From the NCBI GenBank assembly GCA_018268715.1, contig JAFDVZ010000024.1, forward strand, positions 96,047-160,046: a DNA stretch of 64,000 bases, written 5' to 3'. The translations under genes and the position numbers were made by a program. Numbering within the stretch: position 1 is the first letter of the stretch; every line of letters starts with the position of its first letter. This DNA comes from Acidobacteriota bacterium (GTDB taxonomy: Bacteria; Acidobacteriota; Terriglobia; Bryobacterales; Bryobacteraceae). Of this stretch, positions 46,401-54,912 are shown piece after piece. A model generated the notes under the pieces. The model was given only the letters and a program-made list of their open reading frames with translations, was not told where the DNA came from and made no database searches.

Positions 46401-46751
46401 GACCGACTGGGTTGTGTCGCCGACTTCGAGTTTCACGTCGACGCGTGCGATCTGGTTCACCTGAAGGCCGAACGGGCCCAGCACGGTCCGCTTGAAGCCC
46501 TGAATTTCCGCCGAAACGTTGTAGTTTCCTACCGGCAGAAAGAGTAGATTGTAGACACCCGATTCGTTCGAATTTGCGTTATACGCTTGGTTGGTTGATG
46601 TATTGGTCGCCGTCACCTTGACGTTCGGCACAACCGCGCCGCTCGGATCGGAAACGGTACCCGTTATCGATGCAGTAATGGTCTGCGCGGAAGCGATTTG
46701 TGAAAAGATACACAACGCTCCCGCGAAAACCGCATAGAGGGTCTTCTTCAT
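43401..46751 (-). CDS. Oar-like TonB-dependent receptor
   Basis: The 1116-residue outer-membrane protein has a signal peptide (MKKTLYAVFAGALCIFSQIASA), a carboxypeptidase-regulatory domain (about 26-110), a plug (IPLNGRNYASLLQLMPGA, NFLLDGIDVNDS, AGGAIVNATIKSGTNAYHG) and a long beta-barrel ending in an aromatic residue (QFGLKYYF). It should import an unknown large substrate, glycan or peptide. Its gene is preceded by a good sigma-70 promoter and followed by a hairpin. No TonB box was located with confidence. Confidence 0.92.
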   Translation of the reverse strand: MKKTLYAVFAGALCIFSQIASAQTITASITGTVSDPSGAVVPNVKVTATNTSTNQAYNANSNESGVYNLLFLPVGNYNVSAEIQGFKRTVLGPFGLQVNQIARVDVKLEVGDTTQSVEIKDFAPVLQTESTATGDTIESTKLTAIPLNGRNYASLLQLMPGAISTSPNAMNTSGRFQGSGSRPQVNGNREQTNNFLLDGIDVNDSIDNRIGYNPNVDALEEVKVITGNGSSEFGNAGGAIVNATIKSGTNAYHGNVFEFLRNEKLDANTFFNNRSNVKKSFFKRNVFGGTFGGPIIKNKAFFFTDYEGIEQRSSGPTSATVAPASWRTGDLSDFLTKQNQVVKDPLTGSDVPSRTAFPGNIIPASRITNPVAKYLFSNAALYPLPNNAGTGALGITSNYLSGTATTLKNHQGDMKIDYRPNEKDSFMGRWSMGRYDTWGSQAALPVFMTGGTYGPTQIAMVNWTRTFSNTIVNEARAGFSRIGIDDKTIDWSGQLGATGNQKFGIPGGQFISGLSAVALGNGLSGIGSGASIGSTRDNKFTYTDNLTWQKGTHLLKMGAQAIRFQQNRYYAGNNGALGSFTYDGTFSGLAYGDFLLDSLSAKGRGAVTGKWGHRHWLTSMFIQDDWKFRRNLTVNLGMRWEYNQPIYEVADRQVNIDTFTGKLLYAGKDGNSRALYNPYYKQFEPRIGIAYTPTSKLVFRIGYAISTFLEGTGANLRLPLNPPYFTESNVNYDPRTPGSITTGFTDVISAGNLASPRTSATPFYQGRAWDQNLRPQFTQQYNSALEYQINKSSSLNVAYVGQLGTHLVVPHEANNPIAGTGPVSSWTASNDRRPLYLNGSLPNVGNIALTESSARMSYNALQVTGRRRFADGLEFVTTYTWSHSMMENLGYYGCGSVNSEGAYWQDAYNRRGNRGPSCFDAKHNFTLGGTYDIPVGIGKKFGSSMNRVADLIVGGWNASYFASAHSGFPVTIFASSANTGGRTPRGNVRANAYRPYTITTQDVDHFYGVVTASNFCAAGVDNGSCAFGIPAVGSLGNAGVGTMRAPSFFNFDASIGKKFFVKEKQYVDFRMELFNAFNHASWGPPGRDITNSGAFGQITSQVQNPRNIQFGLKYYF

Positions 46752-46799
46752 TACCCCGTACTCCCCTAGAGACTTCTGGCTCGTAATCCAGTAGCCACG

Positions 46800-46828
46800 A
46801 TTGTAGGCGGTTCAACAGGCTGTGTCCA
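46800..46828 (-). promoter_or_regulatory. sigma-70-type promoter of the receptor gene
   Basis: On the minus strand TGGACA (46828-46823), exactly 17 nt, and TACAAT (46805-46800) match the consensus at 5 of 6 positions each. The predicted start near 46793 leaves a leader of about 42 nt before ATG 46751. Confidence 0.6.
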
Positions 46829-46934
46829 GCGCGCCTTGGCCGACGGGAGGCCCGGCGGGGCGGAATGCGCGGCCCTGCCGTTGTCGTGCGTTTGTACAAC
46901 ATCGCGAGCACGACCGCTCGTCAGCCCTTCGCCT

Positions 46935-47144
46935 CTACTTCGGCTCACACCCGTTCAGCGTGAGCTTATCCTTATAGCATTTGCCCACCGTGTTCAACTC
47001 CTTGCCCTTGATGCTGGTATGGCAGGTGACGCAGGGTCGCTTCTCCAGCTTGTTGTATTTGACGTTGCCGTAGCCCGGACGAAGGGAAACGAGCAGGCCC
47101 GCCGCGAGAATCGCGACAGGCAGGACGTGACGCAACAGGGTCAT
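46935..47144 (-). CDS. small exported CxxCH protein
   Basis: The 69-residue product has a signal or anchor helix (MTLLRHVLPVAILAAGLLVS) and one heme-type site CVTCHT (Cys38, Cys41, His42), plus two later Cys (KCYKDK, NGCEPK). It could be a miniature cytochrome c or a metal-binding peptide. GAGG lies 6 nt before ATG 47144, which argues it is expressed. It is divergent from prfB. Confidence 0.7.
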   Translation of the reverse strand: MTLLRHVLPVAILAAGLLVSLRPGYGNVKYNKLEKRPCVTCHTSIKGKELNTVGKCYKDKLTLNGCEPK

Positions 47145-47287
47145 CACACACCTCGAGGCCATCAAGTTGTGGCTGCTGCGGGAAGCCTATCACACCCACC
47201 TCCCGGCCTCAAGAGATTTTCTACGGTGAAATTCCACAACCGTCCGAGGCCGAAGCGCATCCCCCATTCCGCTACACTGAAAACTAC

Positions 47288-48425
47288 ATGACCCTCGACG
47301 AACTGGAAAGAGAGTACGTTGAGCTCCGCCAGCAGGCCGAAGCTGTGCGGAGCTATCTTTGACGCTCCCAAGAAGAAGACCCAGCTAACCAAACTCGAAG
47401 AGCAGATCTCCGACCCCGACTTCTGGAATCAGCCCGAAAAAAGCCAGAAAGTGATGCAGGACCGTAAGCGCCTGGAGGAATCCATCGCCAACGACTCCCG
47501 CATCGCCGGCCTGAACTCCGATCTCGAAACGCTCTTCGAACTCGCGCGCGAAGGCGAGGATGTCGCCGCCGATCTCGAACGCGAAATGAAGTCCTTCCGT
47601 CACCAGTTGGACGAACTGGAGACGACCATGCTGCTGTCTGGCGAAAACGCCGCCCGCAGCGCCATCGTGACCATCCACCCCGGCGCCGGCGGCACCGAAA
47701 GCCAGGACTGGGCGGAAATGCTGCTGCGCATGTACCTGCGCTGGGCCGAACGCCACGGCTTTGAAACCGCCGTCACCGACCGCCTGGAAGGCGAAGGCGC
47801 GGGCATCAAATCGGCGACTTTCGAAGTCAACGGCGAAAACGTCTACGGCATGCTCCAGTCGGAAATCGGCGTCCACCGGCTGGTCCGCATCTCTCCGTTC
47901 GACGCCAACGCCCGCCGCCACACCTCCTTCGCATCGGTGTTCGTCTACCCGCAAATCGACGACGACATCAACATCGACATCAAGCCCGAGGACCTGAAGA
48001 TCGACGTCTTCCGAGCCAGCGGCGCCGGCGGCCAGCACGTCAACCGCACCGAATCGGCCGTCCGTTTCACGCACCTGCCCACCGGCATCGTCGTGCAGTG
48101 CCAGAATGAGCGCTCGCAGCACAAAAACCGCGCCAGCGCCATGAAGCAGCTTCGCGCCAAGCTCTACGAGTTCGAGATGGAGAAGAAGCGGGCCGAGCAG
48201 GACAAGCTCGAAAGCTCGAAACTCGCCATCAATTTCGGCAGCCAGATCCGCAACTACGTCCTCGCCCCCTACCGGCTGGTGAAGGACCTGCGCACCCGCC
48301 TCGCCGTCGGCGACGTGGACCGTGTGCTCGACGGCGACATCGACGACCTCATCCACGCCTGGCTGGTCTGGTTCCGCACCGGCAGGACCGCCGGCGACAG
48401 CGGCGCCGACGAGCCCGCCGATTGA
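47288..48425 (+). CDS. prfB: peptide chain release factor 2 (programmed +1 frameshift)
   Basis: Translation starts at ATG 47288 and reads 24 codons to CTT TGA (47357-47362). A +1 shift then continues from GAC 47361 to the TGA at 48423-48425, giving 378 residues. The protein has the SPF codon-recognition tripeptide ([10 protein letters not shown]), and the catalytic GGQ in [16 protein letters not shown]2 releases peptides at UGA and UAA stop codons, and the in-frame UGA makes its synthesis self-limiting. The stop overlaps the start of the tsaC-type gene as TGATG. Confidence 0.95.
47349..47363 (+). promoter_or_regulatory. prfB programmed frameshift site
   Basis: GGAGCTATCTTTGAC has the canonical slippery CTT TGA C preceded by TAT and by a Shine-Dalgarno-like GGAG a few bases upstream. 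This is the arrangement known from E. coli prfB, where low RF2 favours the +1 shift. Confidence 0.95.
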
Positions 48426-49327
48426 TGATCACCCCGGACCAGATCGCCCTCGCCGCTCGCGCCATCCGCGAGGGCGGACTGGTCGCCTTTCCCACCGAAA
48501 CCGTCTACGGTCTGGGCGCGAACGCGCTCGACGCCAGCGCCGTCCGCCGTATCTTTCGGCTGAAGGGCCGCCCGTCCACCAGCCCGCTGATTGTCCATGT
48601 CGACACCATCGACATGGCGCGATCGCTCGTCGCCGCCTGGCCCGCCGCCGCCGACGAATTGGCCCGCCGCCACTGGCCCGGCCCGTTGACGCTGGTGCTT
48701 CCCAAACAACCCGTGGTGCCCGGCGAAGTCACCGCCGGACTCGACACCGTGGGTATCCGGATGCCCGCCCACCCCGTCGCGCTCGACCTGATCCGCGCCG
48801 CCGGCCTCCCCATCGCCGCTCCCAGCGCGAACCGTTTCACCCAGCTCTCCCCCACCACGGCCGCCCACGTCCGCGACGCTTTCGGCGACTCCATCCCCAT
48901 CCTCGACGGCGGTCCCACCCAGGTCGGCATCGAATCCACGGTGCTTTCGCTTGCCGGCGACGAACCGGTCCTTCTGCGACCCGGCATCATCCCCTTCGCC
49001 GAGCTCCGCCGCATCACGGAGCCCACCGCCGGCGCCCACCCCTCGCCCGGCATGCACGAGCGTCATTACAGCCCCCGCACCCCGCTCGCCATCGTCGACG
49101 GCGACCTCCTCCCCGCCGGCCGCGTCGCCTATCTCTACATCCGCCGCCCGCTCCACGCCGCCCGGGTCATCCCCATGCCCGCCACGCCCGAAGGCTACGC
49201 CGCCGCCCTGTACAGCACCCTCCACCAGCTCGACCGCGAAGGCTTCGACTCGATCGCCGTCGAGCGCGTCCCCGCCACCGCCCCCTGGGCCGGCGTCGCC
49301 GACCGCATCGAGCGCGCCGCGAAATAA
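48425..49327 (+). CDS. L-threonylcarbamoyladenylate synthase (Sua5/YrdC type)
   Basis: The 300-residue protein has the YrdC domain (1-200: GGLVAFPTETVYGLGANA, RLKGRPSTSPLIVH, APSANRFTQLSPTTA). The linker HPSPGMHERHYSP leads to the extra Sua5 domain (about 225-300). It makes threonylcarbamoyl-AMP for the t6A modification of ANN-decoding tRNAs. ATG 48425 overlaps the prfB stop, so the two translation-fidelity genes are coupled. Confidence 0.93.
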   Translation: MITPDQIALAARAIREGGLVAFPTETVYGLGANALDASAVRRIFRLKGRPSTSPLIVHVDTIDMARSLVAAWPAAADELARRHWPGPLTLVLPKQPVVPGEVTAGLDTVGIRMPAHPVALDLIRAAGLPIAAPSANRFTQLSPTTAAHVRDAFGDSIPILDGGPTQVGIESTVLSLAGDEPVLLRPGIIPFAELRRITEPTAGAHPSPGMHERHYSPRTPLAIVDGDLLPAGRVAYLYIRRPLHAARVIPMPATPEGYAAALYSTLHQLDREGFDSIAVERVPATAPWAGVADRIERAAK

Positions 49328-49367
49328 CCTGGCTCTGTGACAAATCGCTTTCTGGGATAATAGCTCC

Positions 49368-49964
49368 GTGCCTCGACCGAAGGAACTCGAGCAGCGCCTC
49401 GAGCGCACCGAACAACAACTCCGGTTGTTCCAGAGGATTAGCCGGTTCATGGTCCGTGAGCTCAGCCTGGCCGAAGTATTGCAGGGCATTGTCGGCCTGG
49501 TCAGCGAATTCACGGTCTGCGACTCCTGCCTGATCTATCTCATCGATAACTCCGAGCTGGTGCTTTGCGCCTCGAAGCCGCAGCACCCGGCTCAGGTCGG
49601 CCGCGTCCGCCTGAAGATGTCCGAAGGTCTCACCGGATGGGTGGCCCGCGAGCGCCGCCTGCTCGCCATCAGCCGCGAAGCGTACAACGACCCCCGGTTT
49701 AAATACTTCAGCGACCTTCCCGAGGACACCTTCGAATCGTTCCTGTCGGCGCCCGTCATCGCCCGCAATCGCGTTGTGGGCGTCATCAACGTGCAGCACA
49801 AACTCCCGCACGCCCACACCGGCAGCGAAATGGAGTTGCTCACCACCGTAGGCGAACAGGTCGGCTGTCTGCTGGTGCTGTCGCGCATGCCCCCGACCGC
49901 CGTAGAGGAGGCGAACCACGTGGAACTCGTCATCAGTTCGGGTCCACCGGCGAAAACGTTTTGA
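49368..49964 (+). CDS. GAF-domain protein
   Basis: The 198-residue protein has an N-terminal coiled helix (MPRPKELEQRLERTEQQLRL) and a GAF domain (about 35-180: FTVCDSCLIYLIDN, EGLTGWVARERRL, ESFLSAPVIARNRVVGVINV). It has no output domain, so it may sense a ligand and act on a partner. GTG 49368 has GATAAT 6 nt upstream and no Shine-Dalgarno. Its stop overlaps the next start as TTGA. Confidence 0.85.
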   Translation: MPRPKELEQRLERTEQQLRLFQRISRFMVRELSLAEVLQGIVGLVSEFTVCDSCLIYLIDNSELVLCASKPQHPAQVGRVRLKMSEGLTGWVARERRLLAISREAYNDPRFKYFSDLPEDTFESFLSAPVIARNRVVGVINVQHKLPHAHTGSEMELLTTVGEQVGCLLVLSRMPPTAVEEANHVELVISSGPPAKTF

Positions 49965-51082
49965 ACCGACGAACCGCCATTCAAACTCTTGCCGGCGCCG
50001 CCGCTTCCGTCGCGGCCTCCGCCCAGCCCAAGGCCCCGCGTTGGGCCATGCAGTACTTCTATGACAAGGAGAACGAGGAGTTCCGCATCAACGATCTCCG
50101 CTTCATGAGCCCCACCCACGGCCTCGCCGTCGGCTGGATCGCGGAGCGGAAGGGTCGGCCTCGGCCCTACTCGGTCGCCACCACCAACGGCGGCGCCAAG
50201 TGGGAGGCGCAGCCCCTGCCCGACGTCGGCCTGTCGACGTTCTTTCTGAACGATTCGCTCGGCTGGCTGGTCGGCGAAAAGGGCGTGTACCGGACCGAGG
50301 AAGGCGGCCGCGATTGGAAACGCGTGTCGAAACTGAAGAACGACATCGCCATCAACCGCGTCCATTTCATCGACGAGAACCACGGCTGGGCCGCCTGCGA
50401 GCGCAAGACCGTCCTCGAAACCAAGGACGGCGGCAAAACCTGGGACGAGTTGAAGAAGGCCTCCGAACCCACCGCCAACCCCGACTACACGTCCTACAAC
50501 TGGATCGAGTTCGTCTCGCCCAAGGACGGCATGATCGTCGGCTCCAGCATTCCGCCCCGGCCGGGCGACAACCGCCCCGTGTGGATGGATCCCGAAGGCG
50601 CCTCCAAGCGCCGCGAATGGCCGACGCTCACCGTCACGCTCGAAACGCGCGACGCCGGCGCCACCTGGAAATCGCAAACGGCGCCCGCCTTCGGCCAGGC
50701 CACCCGATTCCGCACCGGCGCGAACGGCACGGCGCTGGTCGTCATCCGCTTCAGCAACTCGTTTGAATGGCCCTCGGAGGTCTACCAGGTGAAGACCGGC
50801 GGATCGAGCACACGCGTCTTCCGCCAGGCGGACCTCGTGGTTACCGACTGCGCCTGGATGAGCGCCAACCGCGCGATCCTGGCCGCCGTCGAGCCGCCCG
50901 GCAAACTCCACCAGTTGCCCATTCCCGGCAAGATCCACGTCCTGGTCAGCGACAACCTGACCAACTGGACGGAAATGAAGGTGGATTACAAAGCCTACGG
51001 CAACAGTGCGGTCCTCTCGGTGCTCGGCCCCGACCAGGCCTGGCTCGCCACCGACACCGGTCAGATTCTGAAGCTGGGGTGA
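49961..51082 (+). CDS. exported YCF48/HCF136-like beta-propeller protein
   Basis: The 373-residue protein has a Tat-like leader (MNRRTAIQTLAGAAASVAAS). Repeated BNR/YCF48 blades follow (VATTNGGAKWEAQPL, YRTEEGGRDWKRVS, LETKDGGKTWDELK, LETRDAGATWKSQ). HCF136/YCF48 proteins help assemble photosystem II in phototrophs; in this heterotroph the role is unknown. TTG 49961 overlaps the GAF stop, indicating coupling. Confidence 0.85.
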   Translation: MNRRTAIQTLAGAAASVAASAQPKAPRWAMQYFYDKENEEFRINDLRFMSPTHGLAVGWIAERKGRPRPYSVATTNGGAKWEAQPLPDVGLSTFFLNDSLGWLVGEKGVYRTEEGGRDWKRVSKLKNDIAINRVHFIDENHGWAACERKTVLETKDGGKTWDELKKASEPTANPDYTSYNWIEFVSPKDGMIVGSSIPPRPGDNRPVWMDPEGASKRREWPTLTVTLETRDAGATWKSQTAPAFGQATRFRTGANGTALVVIRFSNSFEWPSEVYQVKTGGSSTRVFRQADLVVTDCAWMSANRAILAAVEPPGKLHQLPIPGKIHVLVSDNLTNWTEMKVDYKAYGNSAVLSVLGPDQAWLATDTGQILKLG

Positions 51083-51098
51083 GGCGGGAGCGGTCCTT

Positions 51099-51317
51099 TT
51101 AACAGGCGGACGTCCTCGTGCCCGCCGGCATCCGGCGCGGCCGGCCGCTCGTCTCCGCGTCCCCCAACCGCAACAGGCGCCAGTGGAAGTAATCCTCAGC
51201 CAGTGGGGGCGACGTGCTAACCACTTCGAATCCCAGCAGGTCGCGATAGAACCGCACCGACGTCGGCATGTCATGCGCCTGTAACAACGGCGCCACGCCG
51301 ACTACCTCGATCGCCAT
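51099..51317 (-). pseudogene. decayed VOC/glyoxalase-fold gene
   Basis: From ATG 51317 the frame encodes a good VOC N-terminal half (IEVVGVAPLLQAHDMPTSV, RFYRDLLGFEV, YFHWRLLRLGDAE) and then turns into SGRPRRMPAGTRTSAC and stops at 72 residues; complete members have about 120-130. In another frame just downstream (51153 to about 51100) the sequence DERPAAPDAGGHEDVRLL resembles the continuation of this family. A deletion of about 30 nt with frameshift, then loss of the rest, explains this. Confidence 0.7.
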
Positions 51318-51340
51318 GGGAATCAGCCTAACACGCAAAA

Positions 51341-51374
51341 GCGGGGCGGCCCGGTGTGATCCGGACCGCCCCGC
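51341..51374 (-). terminator. strong hairpin with T-run after receptor gene
   Basis: GCGGGGCGGcCCGG, loop TGTGAT and CCGGaCCGCCCCGC form a 14-position stem with one mismatch. On the minus strand it is followed by TTTT, as expected for an intrinsic terminator of the receptor ending at 51394. Confidence 0.75.
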
Positions 51375-51393
51375 CGCACTGAAAGGAGGGAAA

Positions 51394-54300
51394 CTACCAG
51401 CTCAGCTTGAGCATCAGGTTCATCAGCGGCTGCCCCGCGAAGGAGGCCGTCGTCTGATCGCCCGTGATCTTGCCGAACAACTGCGGATTCTTGAAGTCCA
51501 CCGTGTTGCTGGGAGCCGTGAAGCCCCAGTTGTGGAACGGATTCTGGAAGTCGAACCGCAACTGCAGGTTCCAGCGTTCGTTGAACACGAAGTTCTTCTT
51601 GGCCGAAGCCTGCGAGTACATGATTCCAGGACCCGTGACGATGTTCCGCCCCGCGTTGCCCACGGTGAAAGCCGCCGGCGCCGAGAAGCAGTTCACGTCC
51701 AACACCGGATTCTCGAGCGCCTGGTTGAACCGCGCCCCGCCGATCTTCGAACCGAGACCGAATCCCGGCATGGAAATATCGGAGCAGGTCAGGTTCGGAA
51801 CCCGGTTGCCGATGCTGGTCGGATAGTAGTTATTCGGACTGTTGGAGAAGCTGAAACTGATCGGGTTGCCCGTATTGAACGTCTGAATCCAGGCCAACTC
51901 GTAGCCGCCCACCACCCAGTCCAGTATCTTATTGCTATTCACCCACTTGCGGCCCTTGCCGACGGGCAGCTCATAGGTGAAGTTCGCCACGGCCACGTGG
52001 TTGCGGTCATAGCCCGCCCGCCCCTTGTTCAGGTTGCGGTTCTCCACCGGCGCGACGCCCGTGCAGGTGCCGTAGTCGTTGTCGCAATCATCCAGCGCCT
52101 TCGAGAACGTGTAGAACGTATTCAGCACCATCCCGTGCGAGTAGCGTTTCACTAACTGCACGGTGGCGGCGTGATAACTCGAATGCCCGGTGTTGGACAT
52201 GTAGTTGATGCTGCCGAACTGCGAGTACGGCAGATAGTTCTGCGTCGCCGCGAAAGCCGCCGCGCGCAGCGTCGGATTGTCGGCGCCGTAGCTGGTCGGG
52301 AACACGTTCACGTTCCAGCCTTCCACCAGGTGCACGCCGGCCGAACCCTGATACAGGAACTTCAACAGGTGGTTCGCGCTCACCTGGTATTCGGCGCTCA
52401 CGTTCCAGTTCGCGACGTATCCCGGATGGAGTTTGCCGTCCATCCACCAGATATTCCGCGACCCGTAATTCGTGCCGACATAACCCGCCGTGTTATCCGA
52501 CCGCAGGTTGTACACCACCGGCGACGGACCGCTGCTCAACTGGAACAGCATCCGCGGATCGCCCGGATTCCGCGCCTGCACCGACAGCGCCGAGTATTCG
52601 TCGAACTGCTGCAATGCGTTCGGGAACCGGATGTCCACCGTGTTGATGCCGAATCCGCCGCGGAACACCCACTTGTCCATCGGATGGTACGCCAGTCCGA
52701 TGCGGGGCTGGAAGTTATTCAGCGCCCGGTCGTTGATCGCGCCGGTCGGATGGACGATGGCGCCCATCTTGCCCGTCACCGGATCCACCGTCGTCGGGCT
52801 GAAGTTGCTCGACTGGCCGTGCGCCGTATGGAACGGGCTTTCCGTCGACCACCGCAGTCCCAGGTTCAGCGTCAAAGTGCGCGAAAACTTCCAGTCATCC
52901 TGGAAGTACAGGCTGTGGATCGAATCGCGAGGCAGCCACGTCGACGTATAACTCTGGAAGTTAGCCGCCGCCACCGCGCCTAGCTCGAAGCCCGCGAACA
53001 GGTTCCCCGTGTTGGGAACCGGCTGTCCGTTCGCCTGCAGGCCCGCCGTCATGTTATCGAACTGGAACACGCCGCTCGGCTGTCCCAACTGCCAGTAGTT
53101 TGCGCGGAAGTTCAGGTACTCATAGCCCATCTTGAAGGCATGCGTGCCCTTCAGGATGCTGAAGTCATCGCGCAGCGAGTAGGTCTCGCGAACCGTGCGC
53201 GACGGCCCCGGAACCGTCAACCCGTACATCGTGTTGAGCGCCGGCGCCGCGCTGTTGCCCGACGACATCGTCGAGCTGAACGACGGCATCAGCAGTCCGC
53301 TCGTGTTAGGAATTCCCAACTGCGACGCCCAGTTCTGGTTATAGGAAGGAACGATCGTGTCATTCCGCGACCGGTAGTAACCCACGCGGATGTCGTTCAA
53401 CATCGCCGCGCCGAACAGCTTCGTCGCGCCCACCGACAGGTTCTTCTGCGTGAACGGAGTCAGGTTGCCGTTGGCCCCGTCGAAAATCGGCAGGTTGAGG
53501 CTGGTCGGACGACCCAGGCCGCTCGTATGGTTATAAGTCCAGCTTCCGTACACCTTCAGGTTCGAATTCACCTGTTCGTCGATGCGCGTTGAATAATCTT
53601 CAAAGAACGTGCGCGACTTCGAGCCCCACGTGTAGTTGCTCACCGGACCGCTGCTGGTCAGCGACCCCGGTTGATTCGGCGCCGCCCACGGATTCATGCT
53701 GATGATCTTCTTCGCCACCGGGTCGAACCGGCTCAGCGGCACGGTGTTGCCCGGCAGCGGATCGCGCGCCCACGTTCCATCGGCGTTCTGCCGAGTGGTG
53801 TAAGGATCGTACAGCGGCAGTCCAACGCCGCCGAAAGTGAAATCGCCGCCCAGCAGAGCGGGCGTCGGAGTCTGGCTGGTGAACGCGGCCGACTTCTTCT
53901 CGATCAGCTTCTGATAGCCGAAGAAGAAGAACGTCTTGTTGCGGCCGTCGTACACCTTCGGGATGTAGACAGGACCGCTTGCCGCCGCGTCCGGCTGCAT
54001 GAACCAGGCCGGCACGCCGTTGGGAGCGCCCGGTTGCGGATCCGACGTGCGGTACTGGTTGAAGAACTGCCGATGCGTCATGCGGCGCGTGCGGCCCAGG
54101 TCCGAAGCCAGACCATGGAAGCTGTTGGTGCCGCCCTTCTTCACCACCGTCACCACGCCGCCGGTGGTGTGTCCGTACTCGGCCGGCAGCGTGCCCGACA
54201 CGATCTTGACCTCTTCCACCGAATTTTCAACCGGCTTGATGTCGGTGCCGGTCGACGACTGCGGGTCGTTGCCCAGCACGCCGTCCTCGAACACGGCGGT

Positions 54301-54912
54301 TCCCGTCGACCGTTGTCCGGCCACGTTGAATCCGCCCAGCGAACCGCCGTACGCATAACCGTTCATGGTCATGCCCGGCATCAGGTTCAGCGCATTCAAA
54401 ACGTAGCGCTGATAAAGCGGCATCTTGTACAGAACATCGCCCTGCGTCAACGAACCGGACGAGGACGTTTCGGTTTCGAGCAGCGTTCCCTGCGCCGAAA
54501 CCTGCACGGAATCCGTGATCTGTCCAAGCTCGAGCGTCGCGTTCACCGGCAGCACGGAACCCACGTGCAGGTCCATGCCGCTCTGCACCACGCGCTTGAA
54601 CCCCGCGGCTTCAAACGTCACCCGGTATGCGCCGGGCTGCAACGACTGCACGCGGTACAATCCTTCCGCGTTCGTCGTCACACGGGTCTCGAAGTTGGTC
54701 TCCACCTGGACCACCGAAACCTGTACGTTCGGAATCGCCGCTCCGGTCGGATCCGTCACCGTACCGGAGATCGTGCCCGTGCTCACCTGTCCGAAAACAG
54801 GCGCCATCAGGGCCGCCAAGACTAGAAAGAGGAAAAATGCCAGCCAGACCGGGCTGCGCCCTTCGGCGCGGACAAGATCGGGCTGTACTGGGATCTTGAA
54901 CCTTTGAGACAT
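51394..54912 (-). CDS. Oar-like TonB-dependent receptor
   Basis: The 1172-residue outer-membrane protein has a long N-terminal region before the hydrophobic signal core (VWLAFFLFLVLAALMAPVFG). A carboxypeptidase-regulatory domain follows (about 45-125, STGTISGTVTDPTGAAIPN), then a plug (LPAEYGHTTGGVVTVVKKGG) and a barrel ending LMLKLSW. The unusually late signal core suggests a start further in, but no internal ATG with a better ribosome-binding site is evident; AGAGG lies 7 nt before ATG 54912. Substrate is unknown. Confidence 0.92.
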   Translation of the reverse strand: MSQRFKIPVQPDLVRAEGRSPVWLAFFLFLVLAALMAPVFGQVSTGTISGTVTDPTGAAIPNVQVSVVQVETNFETRVTTNAEGLYRVQSLQPGAYRVTFEAAGFKRVVQSGMDLHVGSVLPVNATLELGQITDSVQVSAQGTLLETETSSSGSLTQGDVLYKMPLYQRYVLNALNLMPGMTMNGYAYGGSLGGFNVAGQRSTGTAVFEDGVLGNDPQSSTGTDIKPVENSVEEVKIVSGTLPAEYGHTTGGVVTVVKKGGTNSFHGLASDLGRTRRMTHRQFFNQYRTSDPQPGAPNGVPAWFMQPDAAASGPVYIPKVYDGRNKTFFFFGYQKLIEKKSAAFTSQTPTPALLGGDFTFGGVGLPLYDPYTTRQNADGTWARDPLPGNTVPLSRFDPVAKKIISMNPWAAPNQPGSLTSSGPVSNYTWGSKSRTFFEDYSTRIDEQVNSNLKVYGSWTYNHTSGLGRPTSLNLPIFDGANGNLTPFTQKNLSVGATKLFGAAMLNDIRVGYYRSRNDTIVPSYNQNWASQLGIPNTSGLLMPSFSSTMSSGNSAAPALNTMYGLTVPGPSRTVRETYSLRDDFSILKGTHAFKMGYEYLNFRANYWQLGQPSGVFQFDNMTAGLQANGQPVPNTGNLFAGFELGAVAAANFQSYTSTWLPRDSIHSLYFQDDWKFSRTLTLNLGLRWSTESPFHTAHGQSSNFSPTTVDPVTGKMGAIVHPTGAINDRALNNFQPRIGLAYHPMDKWVFRGGFGINTVDIRFPNALQQFDEYSALSVQARNPGDPRMLFQLSSGPSPVVYNLRSDNTAGYVGTNYGSRNIWWMDGKLHPGYVANWNVSAEYQVSANHLLKFLYQGSAGVHLVEGWNVNVFPTSYGADNPTLRAAAFAATQNYLPYSQFGSINYMSNTGHSSYHAATVQLVKRYSHGMVLNTFYTFSKALDDCDNDYGTCTGVAPVENRNLNKGRAGYDRNHVAVANFTYELPVGKGRKWVNSNKILDWVVGGYELAWIQTFNTGNPISFSFSNSPNNYYPTSIGNRVPNLTCSDISMPGFGLGSKIGGARFNQALENPVLDVNCFSAPAAFTVGNAGRNIVTGPGIMYSQASAKKNFVFNERWNLQLRFDFQNPFHNWGFTAPSNTVDFKNPQLFGKITGDQTTASFAGQPLMNLMLKLSW

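Noticed and set aside
47360..47362. In-frame TGA early in prfB as a nonsense mutation
   Set aside because: It is the conserved programmed frameshift stop in the TATCTTTGAC context, not a disruption.
49592..51274. Long minus-strand open frame opposite the GAF and YCF48-like genes
   Set aside because: Low-complexity Gly/Arg/Val-rich translation without motifs; the plus-strand genes have clear domains, so it is a GC-rich shadow.
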